64,000 nt of DNA from Anastrepha obliqua. Its lineage: Eukaryota > Arthropoda > Insecta > Diptera > Tephritidae. Location: contig NC_072893.1 of assembly GCF_027943255.1 (NCBI RefSeq), forward strand, positions 28,790,001 to 28,854,000, read 5' to 3'. The notes below the pieces were generated by a model. That model was given only the letters and a program-made list of their open reading frames with translations, was not told the DNA's origin and did no database searches. This document shows positions 46,301 through 57,730 of this stretch, in pieces. Position numbers and translations under genes: made by a program. Every line of letters begins with the position of its first letter. The stretch's first letter is position 1.

Positions 46301-47596
46301 GGTGTGGGCAAAAAGTAAGGTGAATTTGGTTGTAAAATGAAAAATCGTTATTTATTCTTGTAAATCAATTTCATCCCCCTCCTCTCGATGAAATACACTT
46401 ACGCCAACGATTTTTCCACTTCCCAAAACATGCCAAATAGTCCATTTCCGGTATAGCCATCAGCACCTTCTTCGATTCAGCTTTTATCTCCTCAATCGAC
46501 TCGAAACGCGTTCCCCGGAGTGGTCTCTTAAGTTTTGGGAATAGCCAGAAGTCACACGGAGCCAAATCAGGCGAATACGGTGGTTGTGGAACGATATGCG
46601 TGGAATTTTTGACGAAATGGTCACGAAGAACGAGTGCAGTGTGAGACGGTGCATTATCGTGATGCAAAAACCAAGAGTTGTTGGCCGATAATTCTGGTCT
46701 TTTTAGACGAATTGCTTCACGTAAACGACGCATAACGCTCAAATGATATTCCTTATTAACAGTTTGGCCAGGTGGAAGGAATTCATAGTGCACCACACCA
46801 CGAAAATCGAAAAAAACTGTCATTATGACCTTTATTTTTGAACGACTTCGACGTGCTCCTTTCGGTTTGGCCTCGCCTTTAGCACGATATTCGCTTGATT
46901 GGTCGATTGTTTCAGGGTCGTAAGCATAAATCCAAGTCTCATCTCCCGTAATGATGCATTTGAGCTTGTCCTGATAGTCTGAAAGCATTGTTTCACACAC
47001 ATCAACGCGACGACTTTTTTCCAAGAAATTGAGAGTTTTCGGTACCAAACGAGATTTGACTTTTCGTAGGCCCAAATGGTCTTTCAAAATGGTTTTCACA
47101 GATCCTTCTGATATTCCGATCATATCAGTAAGGGTTTAACAGTCAACCGACGATTTTTAAGCACTAACTCCTTCACTTTATTGACGTGTTGGTCATCTGT
47201 TGACGTCGATGGTCGTCCGGAGCGCTCCAAGTCATCAACACGTTCTCGACCCTCTTTGAAGTCTTTGTACCACTTATAAACATTTTTCTGCGACATGGTC
47301 GAATCACCAAATGCCTTCTGGAACATGCTAAACGTTTCCGCAGCCGCAATTTCATTCCACAAACAAAATTTGATGGCACTTCTCTGCTCAATCCAATCAG
47401 ACATTGTAAAAATCGAAAAATGCACTCTTGGTCGTTTGGTAAACACAAGCGTAAATATATTACTGATAATGACATTCACATGAAAGTTGGCCCAGATGGT
47501 ATTAACAGTGCTGCCAACTCATGAAAAAAATAACTAGAGCGAAATTTTAATCCCGCGAAGTTTGACAAATAAATTCACCTTACTTTTTGCCCACAG
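46301..47596 (-). mobile_element. Mariner (DD34D), nearly intact
   Basis: About 1.3 kb. The right end complemented is CTGTGGGCAAAAAGTAAGGT abutting TA (47597-47598). The left end is GTGTGGGCAAAAAGTAAGGT with the outermost bases changed. Confidence 0.85.
46371..47404 (-). pseudogene. Mariner transposase, single frame break
   Basis: Start taken at MSDWIEQRSAIKFCLWNEIA (47404), the normal mariner position; the longer upstream frame lies in the 5' UTR. SQKNVYKWYKDFKEGRERVD, LERSGRPSTSTDDQHVNKVK then ELVLKNRRLTVK leads to one break near 47125. The second block is MIGISEGSVKTILKDHLGLR, LVPKTLNFLEK, CIITGDETWIYAYDPE (first D), VIMTVFFDFRGVVHYEFLPP, WFLHHDNAPSHTAL (second D), QPPYSPDLAPCDFWLF (third D, 34 residues on) and KRPLRGTRFESIEEI. 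The catalytic triad is intact. Confidence 0.85.
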
Positions 47597-47599
47597 TAT

Positions 47600-49380
47600 A
47601 TTACTTAGGTGTAGCTATGCCGGTATAACAGTACTCATGTGAGTTTCCTCTTCACGGGAGTCATCCCGAAAAAAAAATGCATGCAGGAATAGAAATCTCT
47701 TAGTACGACATTAAATCCCTAAACTCTTCGGGCCGGAAAATGGTTATAAGCAAAGTCTCTATGCTAGTTCTGATGGTCACAACTTCTTTGCAACCCTGGT
47801 TTTTTAGCTATTTTAAAACTATTCAAGGAGGAATGTAATCATCATTCAAATTTACTATAACAATTACCATGTAACGAACTCTACTTCAATATGAAAACAA
47901 AAACAACAACCAAATTCACAATGCCATTGGCCATAATGAACAAGGCTGCACCAGATCAGCGACGCAATTTCTCAGCGCATTTGTCAAATGTAGCAGAATC
48001 GGTGCAGTCACTGGCTATGCTCAGTGTTCTCGGTCCACCGCCCAGCGATTTCAACTAACTCCGAATGATAATCACCAACGACGATGACGATGCTGTTGAT
48101 AATGGATAAGTCTCCCTGGCCTGTGCCAATATGCTTGGATGTTGCCACTTCTGTACTCACTAACAAAAATGCTTACAGTTGTATGTATTTTTATATAAAT
48201 TTTATACACACACCCACACTTTACCCTGGTTGCTTCTGCAACTTACCACCTAAGTACTATAAAAAAAAATGTCCATCTGCATCCTTACCAAGTACTTCCA
48301 TTTGAATGCTTCTCCAGTCAACTATGTAATCACACTACACCACATTTGTGCTTTGGACTTTCTTCTTTACAAACTGCTTAACGCCTGTAAGTATGTTTGT
48401 GTGTTGCCACATGCTCCTCGTGCATGTTGTCGTGCGTGTATATGTTTTGGTAAAACAAAGCAATTCCATTCACTTTTTAACGATGACGCCTTCTGAAATT
48501 ATTCCATGACATTTGACATTGATGACATTCACTTGGCATGACTGTCACTCGTCGCCACATATCACTTGAGTCCGTCCATCCCTCAGACATGGCCAAGTTG
48601 TTCACATGGGGTGGGCACCCAGGCACAAGGCAATGGAGTTTCTTGGTTGGTTGGTTGGTTGTTTGTTCGCCTGAATAGTTGACTGTCTGTATGTTTGTAT
48701 GTCTGTCTGTCATTTTGTGACATTTGTTGTTGAACATTATTTTTGGCGCTTGAATTAAACACTCTTCGCTCTATTAACATTCATTCCCCATTGGCAATCA
48801 CAGTTAACAATTGCTTGCCATTTGAATTGTTGTTGCTGGTACTATTTTTGAATTACAAGGTTTCGTGCTTGTTGTTGTGCTGTGAATGTCATTAGTTTTT
48901 CTTTTTTTCCTCTACACTTTTAAGTTTAATTTTATTATCTCCAAAACGTGAGTCCTTTGCTGTTTACAGTTCAGGTGTTGGGTGGCACTCACGTCGGACA
49001 ATTACTAATGACATTCATGGAAGCTTTTGGAATTGCTAATTTTTCATGTAGACAGCGTAAATTCAATATTTCAAGACGTCTTTAAATGTGCAGTTTTCTA
49101 TTACAAGAAGTCGCTCAGTTAAAACTAATTTATGACAGAAAGTCGACGTAGACATTGAAGACTGAGTGGAGAAGTTCTGTAGCACCTCCTGAAAAGTAAA
49201 TATAAATTTTTTTATTATTAGATACTTATTACTGAAACGACCATTTGGAGAGCCCAAAAAAAAGGAGAGGTAGGTTGACTAATCTTAGTGGAAATATGCG
49301 GAAGCGATTCTGCAGGGCAAAAAGAATCAGAAACATAAAAAAAATTAAAGTAAATGATTGGCGCTTTCAACCTATCATTT
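47600..49380. other. No gene recognised; host-like spacer
   Basis: Includes a TTGG tandem repeat at about 48640-48661 and TATGT/CTGT repeats near 48690-48712. No TE signature or credible ORF was found. Confidence 0.4.
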
Positions 49381-49384
49381 TACT

Positions 49385-49462
49385 GTTTCATGCACGGAGT
49401 TTCGAACCTACACACTCCCAAATGGTAGTCACGTACCAACCCATTCGGCTAAGGCGGCAGAA
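49385..49462 (-). mobile_element. SINE head fragment
   Basis: Complement of the tRNA-like head: GGAGTTTCGAACCTACACAC (B box), CCAAATGGTAGTCACG and ACCAACCCATTCGGCTAAGG (A box). The body is absent. Confidence 0.75.
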
Positions 49463-49497
49463 ACATATATATAGGTATATACCTATATAAGTATATA

Positions 49498-49803
49498 ATT
49501 GGCGCGTACACCCTTTTTGGGTGTTTGGCCGAGCTCCTGCTCCTATTTGTGGTGTGCGTCTTGATGTTGTTCCACAAATGGAGGGACCTACAGTTTCAAG
49601 CCGACTCCAAACGGCAGATATTTTTATGAGGAGCTTTTTCATGTCAGGAATACACTCGGAGGTTTGCAATTGCCTGCCGAGGGGCGACCGCTATTAGAAA
49701 AATCTTTTTCTTAATTTTGGTGTTTCACCGAGATTCGAACCAACGTTCTCTCTGTGAATTCCGAATGGTACTCACGCACCAACCCATTCGCCTACGGCAG
49801 CAG
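49498..49803 (-). mobile_element. tRNA-headed SINE, full-length-like copy
   Basis: Complete in reverse: AATTGGCGCGTACACCCTTT, CTATTTGTGGTGTGCGTC, GTTCCACAAATGGAGGGACC, GGAGGTTTGCAATTGCCTGC, GGGGCGACCGCTATTAG, GAGATTCGAACCAACG and CCAACCCATTCGCCTACGGC. It lies in line with the head fragment at 49385. Confidence 0.85.
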
Positions 49804-50289
49804 AAACATAGCGAGAGTGAAAAAAGCTTATCAAGGCAGCGAGCAACTAATCACGAAGGCATTTCTGAGTCAATATAAATGGCATTAGCTCGCGAGATCC
49901 ACTCCAGAGATCTTTAGCTGCGAATGCCTTTCCTCACTTTGATGCCCCAAAGAAACCAGATGAACAGTACACTTACAGTTCAATAAGAGGCTCACGAATT
50001 TCTAATAAAAACGCATTTACCTGGAGGTTAAATGAACTCTACAGGAAGTGGTAAGACTCAAGATTGTAGAACTTAACTTTATTTATAGAAAAAAGCCATT
50101 AGGATATCCATTGGTGGTATTATATATATAAGGATGATTATACTTGGCTTGTCGACATACAAATCAGCTGCCCCATACAAATCAGCTGGCCCAAATATCC
50201 ACTAGCTGACACTCTTGCATAAAAGTACTGGTAGCTCCCTTTCGCATCCCAAGACCATTCACGGGGTCAGTATTGCTTTAAGATATATC

Positions 50290-50425
50290 GCTGAAGTATA
50301 CAGATTGTTATTGTTGCAGCAGCATAAAAATTCGCTATACATATACGGGGAATGCTGCTGAAGTGGCAGTTCTTGGTCGAATACAAATCCGGCTCGTTCC
50401 GGTTACGTAGAACCGACTGTCGTGA
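50290..50425. repeat. Short repeat with AGCAGCAT/ATGCTGCT hairpin
   Basis: TTGTTGCAGCAGCAT and GGGGAATGCTGCTGAAG form a short inverted repeat, followed by GGCTCGTTCCGGTTACGTAG then AACCGACTGTCGTG. The composition differs from the AT-rich flanks and looks like a dispersed repeat, but no second copy is in the window. Confidence 0.35.
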
Positions 50426-50849
50426 AAACGAAGCAAGCAGATCTGCTAAAGCGATTTTCGATCTTCTATTACACGCCTGAATGCTTAAAATCCAAATGCT
50501 TATCGTCTTTTCTGTTAAATATTAGTATGAAATCTAGACCTCTACGCTATAAACTGATGCACTTCAGCCAGCATGTTTACCAGAAAAGCAAGTCCATGAA
50601 ACTGCGCTGGCTGATCTAAATGAACGGAGCAAAATCCTAAGGATATATCTAATGCAATATGTTTCTACGATCTTCTTAAACATTGTTTGAATGGCTTCTC
50701 TTGGGAGCACGCCAACCTACGTGTGATTAATCAAGATGGTTCGTTCAGGGATAAGCTCTGCCATTACTCCTTGTAATCATTCCGTCAACATCCTTTTCAT
50801 GATGCTCCATTTGATAGGATATCCAACGATTCCCTATTCCGGCGATCTT

Positions 50850-51194
50850 TTTTGATTGTCAGTAGAAATAATCTTCAAAAGCTCCGCGATCGCATACAGC
50901 ATGAATTGAGTTCCGTATATAAATGGCTGGAACCCGCAAGGGAGCAGAGATGGCGGTCGGCCAAAGTTCACTTGGCGAAGGTCGGTGGTGCGCGAACTAG
51001 CAGATGCCGACATCACGTGGGGCGGCGCAAAGACAACAGCCTAGAACCGTGTGCAATGGAAGAGTCTTTTTGAAGAGCAGCAAGAAATATGTACTATCAA
51101 GGTACAGGTGCGTCGCCTGCTCAGAAGGCAAATTGTTCACAGAAGCGAGTTTACAAGAGACTGGCCGAAATGCCATAATCAACGATCTGCTGCT
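50850..51194 (+). pseudogene. RTE-like LINE, C-terminal fragment
   Basis: Joined frames read GWNPQGSRDGGRPKFTWRRS-like, then VRELADADITWGGAKTTA and NRVQWKSLFE, the typical C-terminus (WNPQGxRxRGRPKxTWRR...) of RTE-like LINEs. At least one frameshift occurs in the AAAGTTCACTTGGCGAAGG stretch. Confidence 0.6.
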
Positions 51195-51198
51195 TTAA

Positions 51199-51868
51199 GG
51201 GAGGAGCCTCATGAAGAAGCCTCAAAATGGGTAATTTTTTAAACATATTTTTAAAGGTGATAAAATAATTATATTATTTTGAGTACAAAGAAAATTTTTT
51301 AAATTGTTTTTTTTTTTTTAATGGCGGCTCAGGATCATTTCTTGTCGGCTGCCTACGGCGCGAGGTGCCAAACTGCTCTATTTATTACTCTTATCTATCG
51401 ACCTGAAATAAAAAAATGAAATTGGTTTTTTTTTTTTTTGAACATATTAACGGAAAGGATGAACCTATAAAATTAAAAAACAAGTGTAAAATTAATTATA
51501 AAAAAGCCTTTAAAAAAAGTCAGAATTTAGGGCTTTTTTATTGACATTTTTAACCCCCAAAAAGTAATTTATCAACGCGAAATATCTGAAATTTTAGGTT
51601 TATCCTTCCGATAGTAATGTACAGAAAGGCCTCACCAAACTTCAAATAAATCGGTTGATAACTTTTTGAGTTACAACAAGAGCAGTTTTTAAAAAAATCG
51701 TTCTGAGATAATTGAGTTTAAAGTTTGAGGTACAGGAGTGCGCGGATCGTAGAGAGCAGGCTAGTTAGTGGGCATGAAAATTTCACAGTATATTCTTAAG
51801 ATACTATATTTTCAGATTATCGAAAACAAAAATCGATTTTTTGAGGCTTCTACATAAGGTTGCCCCCC
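51199..51868. mobile_element. TTAA-flanked non-coding element
   Basis: TTAA lies at 51195-51198 and 51869-51872. The left end is GGGAGGAGCCTCATGAAGAA then GCCTC; the right end complemented is GGGGGGCAACCTTATGTAGA then AGCCTC. The interior contains the family core GAGTTTAAAGTTTGAGGTAC then AGGAGTGCGCGG at about 51713. No ORF. Confidence 0.7.
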
Positions 51869-51872
51869 TTAA

Positions 51873-52190
51873 AAAGGAAGATACCTCGACACTAGAGCTT
51901 CTGAGTAAATATTTAGAAAATAATTTCGATGTGGCGATCAGTGTGGCACAGTGATCTTTAGGAGGTTCTCCACCTGATCTGTACACGAATGCATATTTGA
52001 TGGATTCCAGATATGGGGTTTAGTTTTTTAAGGCCTTGACGGCTGTCTTCTTGCATTAAATAAAACTTCTAATAAATTAAAGATTATTACAGTGGAAAAC
52101 TACAAGAGGCATATGTAAAACAGGTCAAAAACATCGGTCACCAGAGTTCATTATATATTATATGTAGTTTTATAGATTCAAGTGGTAATA
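51873..52190. other. No gene recognised
   Basis: Spacer between the TTAA element and the split mariner. No motif found. Confidence 0.35.
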
Positions 52191-52513
52191 AACAGCCGTT
52201 GTTCATCCATTACAAGGCGTTCCCCGTAGTGGATTTTCCCACTCCACCATGGTCTGAAATTCAAATTTTTTGGCATAAATCCAACATTTTTTTTTTCTTA
52301 TTTCAAAAAAATAGGTACGCAGTATTAATTGAGACATTTCAGTGGTCTAAAATATAAAAAAAATTATTTGGATATGGCAACTCTGTTCTAAATATGAGCT
52401 GTAAAACGTCATGCTTCTGAAGCACTAACAAACTTGTAAACAGTTCAGTAAAATATTGTAAGAAAACAGCTGTTCAATAATAGTTAAAAAGGAAAAAAAG
52501 AAATAAATTTATA

Positions 52514-53361
52514 ATGGAAGAATATAAGAAAGGTATTTATTTTTTAACTTAATGAAAAAAAAATGTGGTTTATTGTGTCATATCTGTATAGTGTGGAGTT
52601 TTGTTTAATAGCTTTTTTAACCGAAAATTTCGTATTAACCTGTGTTCTCTGGAGTGAAAGTTGTGTGTATTGTCCCGTATTGTTCCAGATTTTTATGTTC
52701 GGTGGAAGTTTGGGGTATGTTCTTTAAAATCATGTATGTCACATTTGCCCGTTTTTGCCCCATTTAAGTATATTTGTAATTTTCAGCAACCTTTAAATTC
52801 CAACACGAAGAAATGCTTGGAGTTTGGATAGAGGGCGATCGCAAAACTAATGTGGTTTTGGATTGGGTTTTTAAAAAAATTAATCCTAATGAGTTAAGTT
52901 TAAAGAAAAAAGATGAAATAAGACAAAAAATACAAAATTTATTAGCATATGTTAGCGAAAAATTATCAAAATGTAGGTAGGTTAATAGATTTAAAGAGAA
53001 ATACCCCCAGTGGGTTTCCGCAACAACTATTATTGAAATTTCTGAAAATGATTTTGAAAAACCCTGATCAAGTAAAGCAGGACGATCAAAGGTTAGCTAC
53101 ACAGATGCAAAAGATCGGCTTAAGAGGAAGCTGGCAAGTGATCTTTCTTGTGAAAACAATGACGATGTTGATTTTTTGATTCATGTAGCTACTGTTGCGG
53201 CAAAAAATCAAAACAAAGTGATTTATGTAGCATTTATTTTAAATAAAACTGCGCATCAAGCAGAACAAAGCGAAATAAAAAAAGCTGTTACCTCCAAAAA
53301 TGATTTGCTTGGTACATATAACTTTTTATATCATATTCAAGTGAATTTAATAATTCTGTAA
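52514..53361 (+). pseudogene. Decayed Transib-encoded N-terminal protein, with intron
   Basis: A first exon ATGGAAGAATATAAGAAAG is followed by GTATTT and a 3' site TTTTCAG at about 52781-52787. Splicing yields MEEYKKATFKFQHEEMLGVW then IEGDRKTNVVLDWVFKKINP. The frame continues to 53361 with two in-frame stops (TAG near 52978, TGA near 53066), through KEKYPQWVSATTIIEIS, GRSKVSYTDAKDRLKRKL and KNQNKVIYVAFILN. The GRxxxSYxxxxxRxKR pattern is reminiscent of the region before the Transib catalytic core; no catalytic motif is visible. I know no firm domain name for it. Confidence 0.45.
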
Positions 53362-53504
53362 CTTCTCTCACATTTCAGATGTACAGTTAATGTTATTATA
53401 AAAATAATGGATTCAGTAAAAACATATGTATAAATATTTGGATAATAAAATTATTTGACCACTTTTGCCTATCATATGCAAATTTTTCATTTTATGAAAC
53501 CAAA

Positions 53505-53700
53505 TTTTTACTATAGGTCCAAGGGAGGTACTCCTAGGGATTGGCCGATTTCAACTATTTTTGGTATCGTCGATGCGTATTACGAGAATAACATATTTAC
53601 CAATTTGATATCGCAATTTTTGGAGCTGAAATTCAAACATTTTTACTATAGGTCCAAGGGAGGTACCCCTGGGGAATGACCGATTTCATCCATTCTTGGA
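53505..53700. repeat. Direct repeat inside the Transib element
   Basis: TTTTTACTATAGGTCCAAGG then GAGGTACTCCTAGGGATTGGCCGATTTCA at about 53504 recurs at about 53640 with small changes (GTACCCCTGGGGAATGACC). Unit spacing is about 135 bp. Confidence 0.6.
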
Positions 53701-54013
53701 ATTTTTCTTAACTAAGTCATTTATAATCTGTATGCGAAATTTCAATGGCCTAGTACCACTCCTTCTAATTTATGCCATAAAATTTGAATTTCAGACCATA
53801 GTGCACTCGAAGAAATAGAAAAAAATCACAGAGAGTAATATCGGGTGAATTCAATGGCTTTTGAATGACATTCTTTTCGTTCTTGGTCAAAATATCACAC
53901 ATAATGATGGCACTCTGCGACGGTGTGTTATCATGGTACAAAGTTCTCTTTTCTGGCGAACTGCTTCACGTAATGTCGCAGTAATGATGCGGTTGATGAA
54001 TGTGGGGTCAGAT

Positions 54014-54524
54014 TCAGCCTTGGAAATCATAACAAAGCGTCAGCCATTTCTTTCTCGTGCAAACCGGCGCCAGTTGGACACACCAAGTGAAGCCAAGTCC
54101 TTCTCCACCTGATCTTTCCAAAGCAGAGGAGGCCTTCCTCTTCCTCTGCAACCACCAGTTGGTATCGCAACGAATACTTTCAGAGCCGGAACATTTGTTT
54201 CCATTCGGAAGACATAACCTAGCCAACGGAGCCGCTGAATATCTATTGGCTAGCCTGCGATACTCGACGTCACCAACGTGCAAAGGTCCAAAACTCTTCC
54301 GCAGAATCTTTCTCTCAAACACTCCAAAGGACGCCTCATCGGATGTTGTCTTCGCACAAGCTTCTGCGCCATACGTTAGGACGGGCATGATAAGAGTCTT
54401 GAAGAGTGTTAGTGTTGTTCGACGAGAGAGGACTTTACTACACACTTGCCTACTTAGTCCAAAGTAGCACTTGTTGGCAAGAGAGACTCTTCGTTGGATT
54501 TCGAAGGCTGACATTATTCTCTGC
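54014..54524 (-). pseudogene. RTE-like LINE fragment inside a mariner
   Basis: The minus frame encodes FEIQRRVSLANKCYFGLSRQ, RRTTLTLFKTLIMPVLTYGA then EACAKTTSDEASFGVFERKI, RKSFGPLHVGDVEYRR, and a frameshifted tail matching the post-RT region of 4850-6012. It is truncated at both ends and lies exactly between two parts of the mariner gene. Confidence 0.75.
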
Positions 54525-54889
54525 CAGCTCTCTGATGGTTAATTTGCGATTATTGATCAACCTTTCTCTCACTTTATTTATGTTTTCATCAGTTTTCGAT
54601 GTCGATGCCTGCCACTACGCAAACCTTTCGTCATTCTCGATGGAATCACGATCTCTTCTGCAGCGTTCGTGCCACTTGTAAATGGCTGCTTTCTTTAGAG
54701 TATAAAAGTCACCCAACATTTCTAAAGTTTTCGCACTACTAAATCCATTTTTAACACAAAATCGTTGTTGCAAATTCAAATCCATTTCTAAAACTATAAA
54801 AAATCAAGAACCCGTGCAGGGGTAGATTTAACCAAGACGGTGTAATTTTTACAAATGTCAAGCAATGGCTATAAAATTTTGGCAGAACG

Positions 54890-57264
54890 TTAATCACGGA
54901 TGTGGCAACCTAACAGAAATAAAGCAAAACTCAAATTAGTTCACTTAGAGCGTAACCTGGCGTTTGTTCCGGAAACTTTTTGGTTTAAGTGGTATTCTGT
55001 GCCACTGCCTACAAGATTCACAATCAGGTTTTGATAATATTTTCAGATTCACGGATTTTTTATAGTGTACGTGAATTAAGATGTACTAGGGTTTATTTTA
55101 ATTCCATAGAGGTTTTTTACATTTTCACAAACGTCGTTTATGATACTATGAACTATTTTCTTTTTCATCTTTTTAATTTATTTTTTTCTTATTTTTCTTC
55201 TTATTCAGACTCATAATTGTTATTTTTTTTTTATTCCCCCACTCGAATCAGACAAAAATAACAAAACTTGCGTATAGACTCATTTTATGCAGCATTTCGT
55301 GAGTAAAAATCCGCTCATTCACACGAAATAAAACTTGCCACACCGCATCTGACCATTTCGTGCACCACAGAACATATAATTTGGGTTTTATAAAGACAAA
55401 AGCACACAAACACTGAATAGAATGGAATGGACTGTGCAGCTCAGCTCTGTTGAGGAAGTAAGTCTTTTGGAATTGCAGCTGGAATTGTTGGATGAAGACA
55501 TCATAGCAAAGTTGAACAATTCGCGGTTCGGCGACAATTCTTGAAAGCAGACTTCACAGTTTGTGACACAAAGCGATTTCGAAGCATCAAAACAAACGAA
55601 TTAAAAAGTCGTACGGTAAAATGTTCATGCCCATTCGCTTTTATATGCAAATCCGCCGCAGTAGTTTGCGACCACGAAACAGCACCGAGCTATCCAGCAG
55701 TGAACGAACGATCGAGCGCACGCTCTACAAGGGGAAGTAGATGGTGGGCGCTGCCACACATGCGCAGCGGGAAATGCGTTAGGGGCAGAAGCAGCAGGGA
55801 GAAACAAGTTGGAAATGAAAGAAGGTAACAATTATTATTTTTTTTTGTTTAATGCGAAATGCTAGAGGAAATAAAACATTAATGGACGGCAAAGTATTTC
55901 TTGTTTGAGTGGAGATATATTTATCGTGTATGCATACGAGTATGTCTATGCATGTATGTGTGTACATAAAAAATATGCACCCATATACATACATATATGT
56001 TGTTAAAATCACTTAAATACCGAAATCCATATTTCTAATTTTCCTTCACACTGGACATTGCCGATTGTCCATTGCGGTCCACTCCGCTCTGTCAATGGCG
56101 GCTAGTTAGGAGAGAAATGTTGGGTGGAGCTCAACACACAACACGCCGCCAACAATCGTGCCTAATAAGGGGAAGGCTGAAATACTCGTGCGAAATTGAC
56201 ATGATCAATAGGTGTTGTTGCTGAGTGAACCATTCGCTCACGAACTATTCATGCTGATGGTGTTGGTGCTGGTGCTCGTGCTGATGCTGCCTGGTGTTAG
56301 TGGCTGTGTGACTCTGGCGACTGTTCGGTCATTATTGGTCATTCCAACAAAACCGCCTCAAATGACGCCTCAATTGCTGACCACGTCGCACACTCACACA
56401 CACACATTCTTGCCCATTTATCAACACTTTACGGATGCAATGAAAGTCGAACGGAGCTGTGAAACGATCTAACGGAAAGGTGTAAAGGTGTGACTTTGTA
56501 TGAGCGCCACTATTGTTGCGCCCCCTTTTCTTCTTCGGTATTCGCTTCGATAGTTTATTTATTGAATTGAATTTTGCACATTGTCCGCATTGACTTGTGT
56601 GTGTGCGTGTTGCATAATTACCCTCCTCAGCGTGCTGGTTGATTTGGCTTACCACAGTAGCCAAGGTAGTGTGAGAGTGGTACGTGGTACGCTTGGTGCT
56701 AAATGAGTGCCGACAGTATCGGCGCTCTTTATTCTTTCCTTTTGAAGTTCATGGAGCTGCTGGGCTGCAACTCTAGCGCCTTCATTTTCTAAATTTATGC
56801 TGCTAGATACTTAATAAATTTTTTTTTTTTTTTTGAGCAGGTGTTTTTTTTTTTGCGGCTGTGCATGTCTGACAGCGTGTGGCCGAAACAGCAGCAGTCA
56901 CAGGCAGTCAAGGTGTTCCTCAATAGTTAACGGCAGGCAAAAAGTGCTATCGGTTAGTACTTAAAAGGAGGTTAATTCCAATTGAGTTTAAATAAATGAC
57001 AATTAAAGGAAGTAATTGAGGATATTTCAAAAATGTTGATTTGGTTTCAAAAAATTGTACTAAGTGTGGTGGTTCTGATAAAATCCAGCTCAAAAAATGG
57101 TAAAACTCAAAAATTGTAAATTTGTAAATTTGCGAGTAGAAAAATTATAAAGTTTAGTGTTTAAGAAAATAATCGTGGCGCCCACAACTTAGTCGGATTT
57201 CGGGCAAGCTTCGCATTCGATTTCCAGTAAGCGACTTAACTTTTTACTTTCCAGAGGTGATTTT
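54890..57264. other. No gene confidently recognised
   Basis: Host-like, with (CA)n near 56390-56405 and TGGTGC-type repeats near 56255-56290. Frames at 55541-55828 and 56212-56472 have no domain and biased composition. A 40-codon ORF at 55422-55544 (MEWTVQLSSVEEVSLLELQL...) carries a GTAAGT that could be a donor site, but nothing corroborates it. Confidence 0.35.
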
Positions 57265-57274
57265 TATAGACATT

Positions 57275-57455
57275 TAATCCTTACGAAAACTTTTTTTGGC
57301 CGTAAATGCACTTGAAGGTTTTCCATTAGCCGCCAAGGGGTGACTGCTATTGCTGCTATTAATAAAAAAGTGTTTTCGTAAATGTCCACGAATTTACGAT
57401 TGCAACCGCAATCATTCTACTGACAATCACACAAGTGTATTTGGCTACGGAGTTC
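57275..57455 (-). mobile_element. Highly diverged SINE copy
   Basis: TGCACTTGAAGGTTTTCCAT, CCGCCAAGGGGTGACTGCTA, AAAAAAGTGTTTTCG and TTTGGCTACGGAGTTC follow the order of the complemented SINE body and head with many changes and a small insertion. Confidence 0.45.
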
Positions 57456-57730
57456 GCTATAGGTCTTCTCTATCCCCGCAATCCTAAAAGCCATGAAAAT
57501 TGTGCTTATTTATGACTCGACTTTTTTCGAGACTATCAAGTTTTAGATTGATGTATTGAGAATTTTTCAAAATTTAAATGTTTTCCTATTACATGAGAAA
57601 GTTTTAGAGATATTGCCAAATCCAATCGAATTGAATGGAAATAGGTAAAAGTGGATGGATGGGACTCTCACTCCTGATCTCAGAGAGTACTGCCCAACTC
57701 GTATATTAGGTTGGGGAAATATTCATATAA

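Larger units (their letters stand above)
52245..53803 (+). mobile_element. Transib-type DNA transposon, non-autonomous
   Basis: 1559 bp, flanked by the 5-bp direct repeat CACTC (52240-52244 and 53804-53808). Terminal repeats are CACCATGGTCTGAAATTCAA and, complemented, CACTATGGTCTGAAATTCAA. They agree at about 34 of 37 positions. Ends starting CAC(T/A)ATGG plus a 5-bp duplication are the hallmarks of Transib, the superfamily related to RAG1. It contains the decayed gene listed next. The length is about half that expected of an autonomous copy. Confidence 0.75.
52200..54880 (-). pseudogene. Mariner, split by Transib and LINE insertions
   Basis: Three minus-strand pieces. 54782-54525: MDLNLQQRFCVKNGFSSAKT then LEMLGDFYTLKKAAIYKWHE, and LINNRKLTIRELAE. 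54013-53809: DPTFINRIIT joined by an internal deletion to LREAVRQKRELC, then shifted frames with PLNSPDITLCDFFLFL. Left of 52245: ENPLRGTPCNG, matching the LKxPLRGTRF block of other mariners. The first gap is filled by an RTE-like LINE fragment, the second by the Transib element. Catalytic acids one and two are not recoverable. Confidence 0.65.

Noticed and set aside
53505..53700. CRISPR-like direct repeats
   Set aside because: Only two diverged units about 135 bp apart inside a DNA transposon in a eukaryote.
54014..54524. TSD around the RTE-like fragment inside the mariner
   Set aside because: The two junctions (near GATTCAGC and AGGCTGAC) show no convincing direct repeat, so insertion mode is left open.
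55541..55828. 95-codon Arg/Ser-rich ORF
   Set aside because: No recognisable domain; the antisense frame is open too, which suggests base-composition effect rather than coding.
56212..56472. ORF starting MLLLSEPFAHELFMLMVLVL, resembling a signal peptide
   Set aside because: The hydrophobic run comes from TGGTGCTGGTGC-type simple repeats and the rest enters a CA repeat; no protein family fits.
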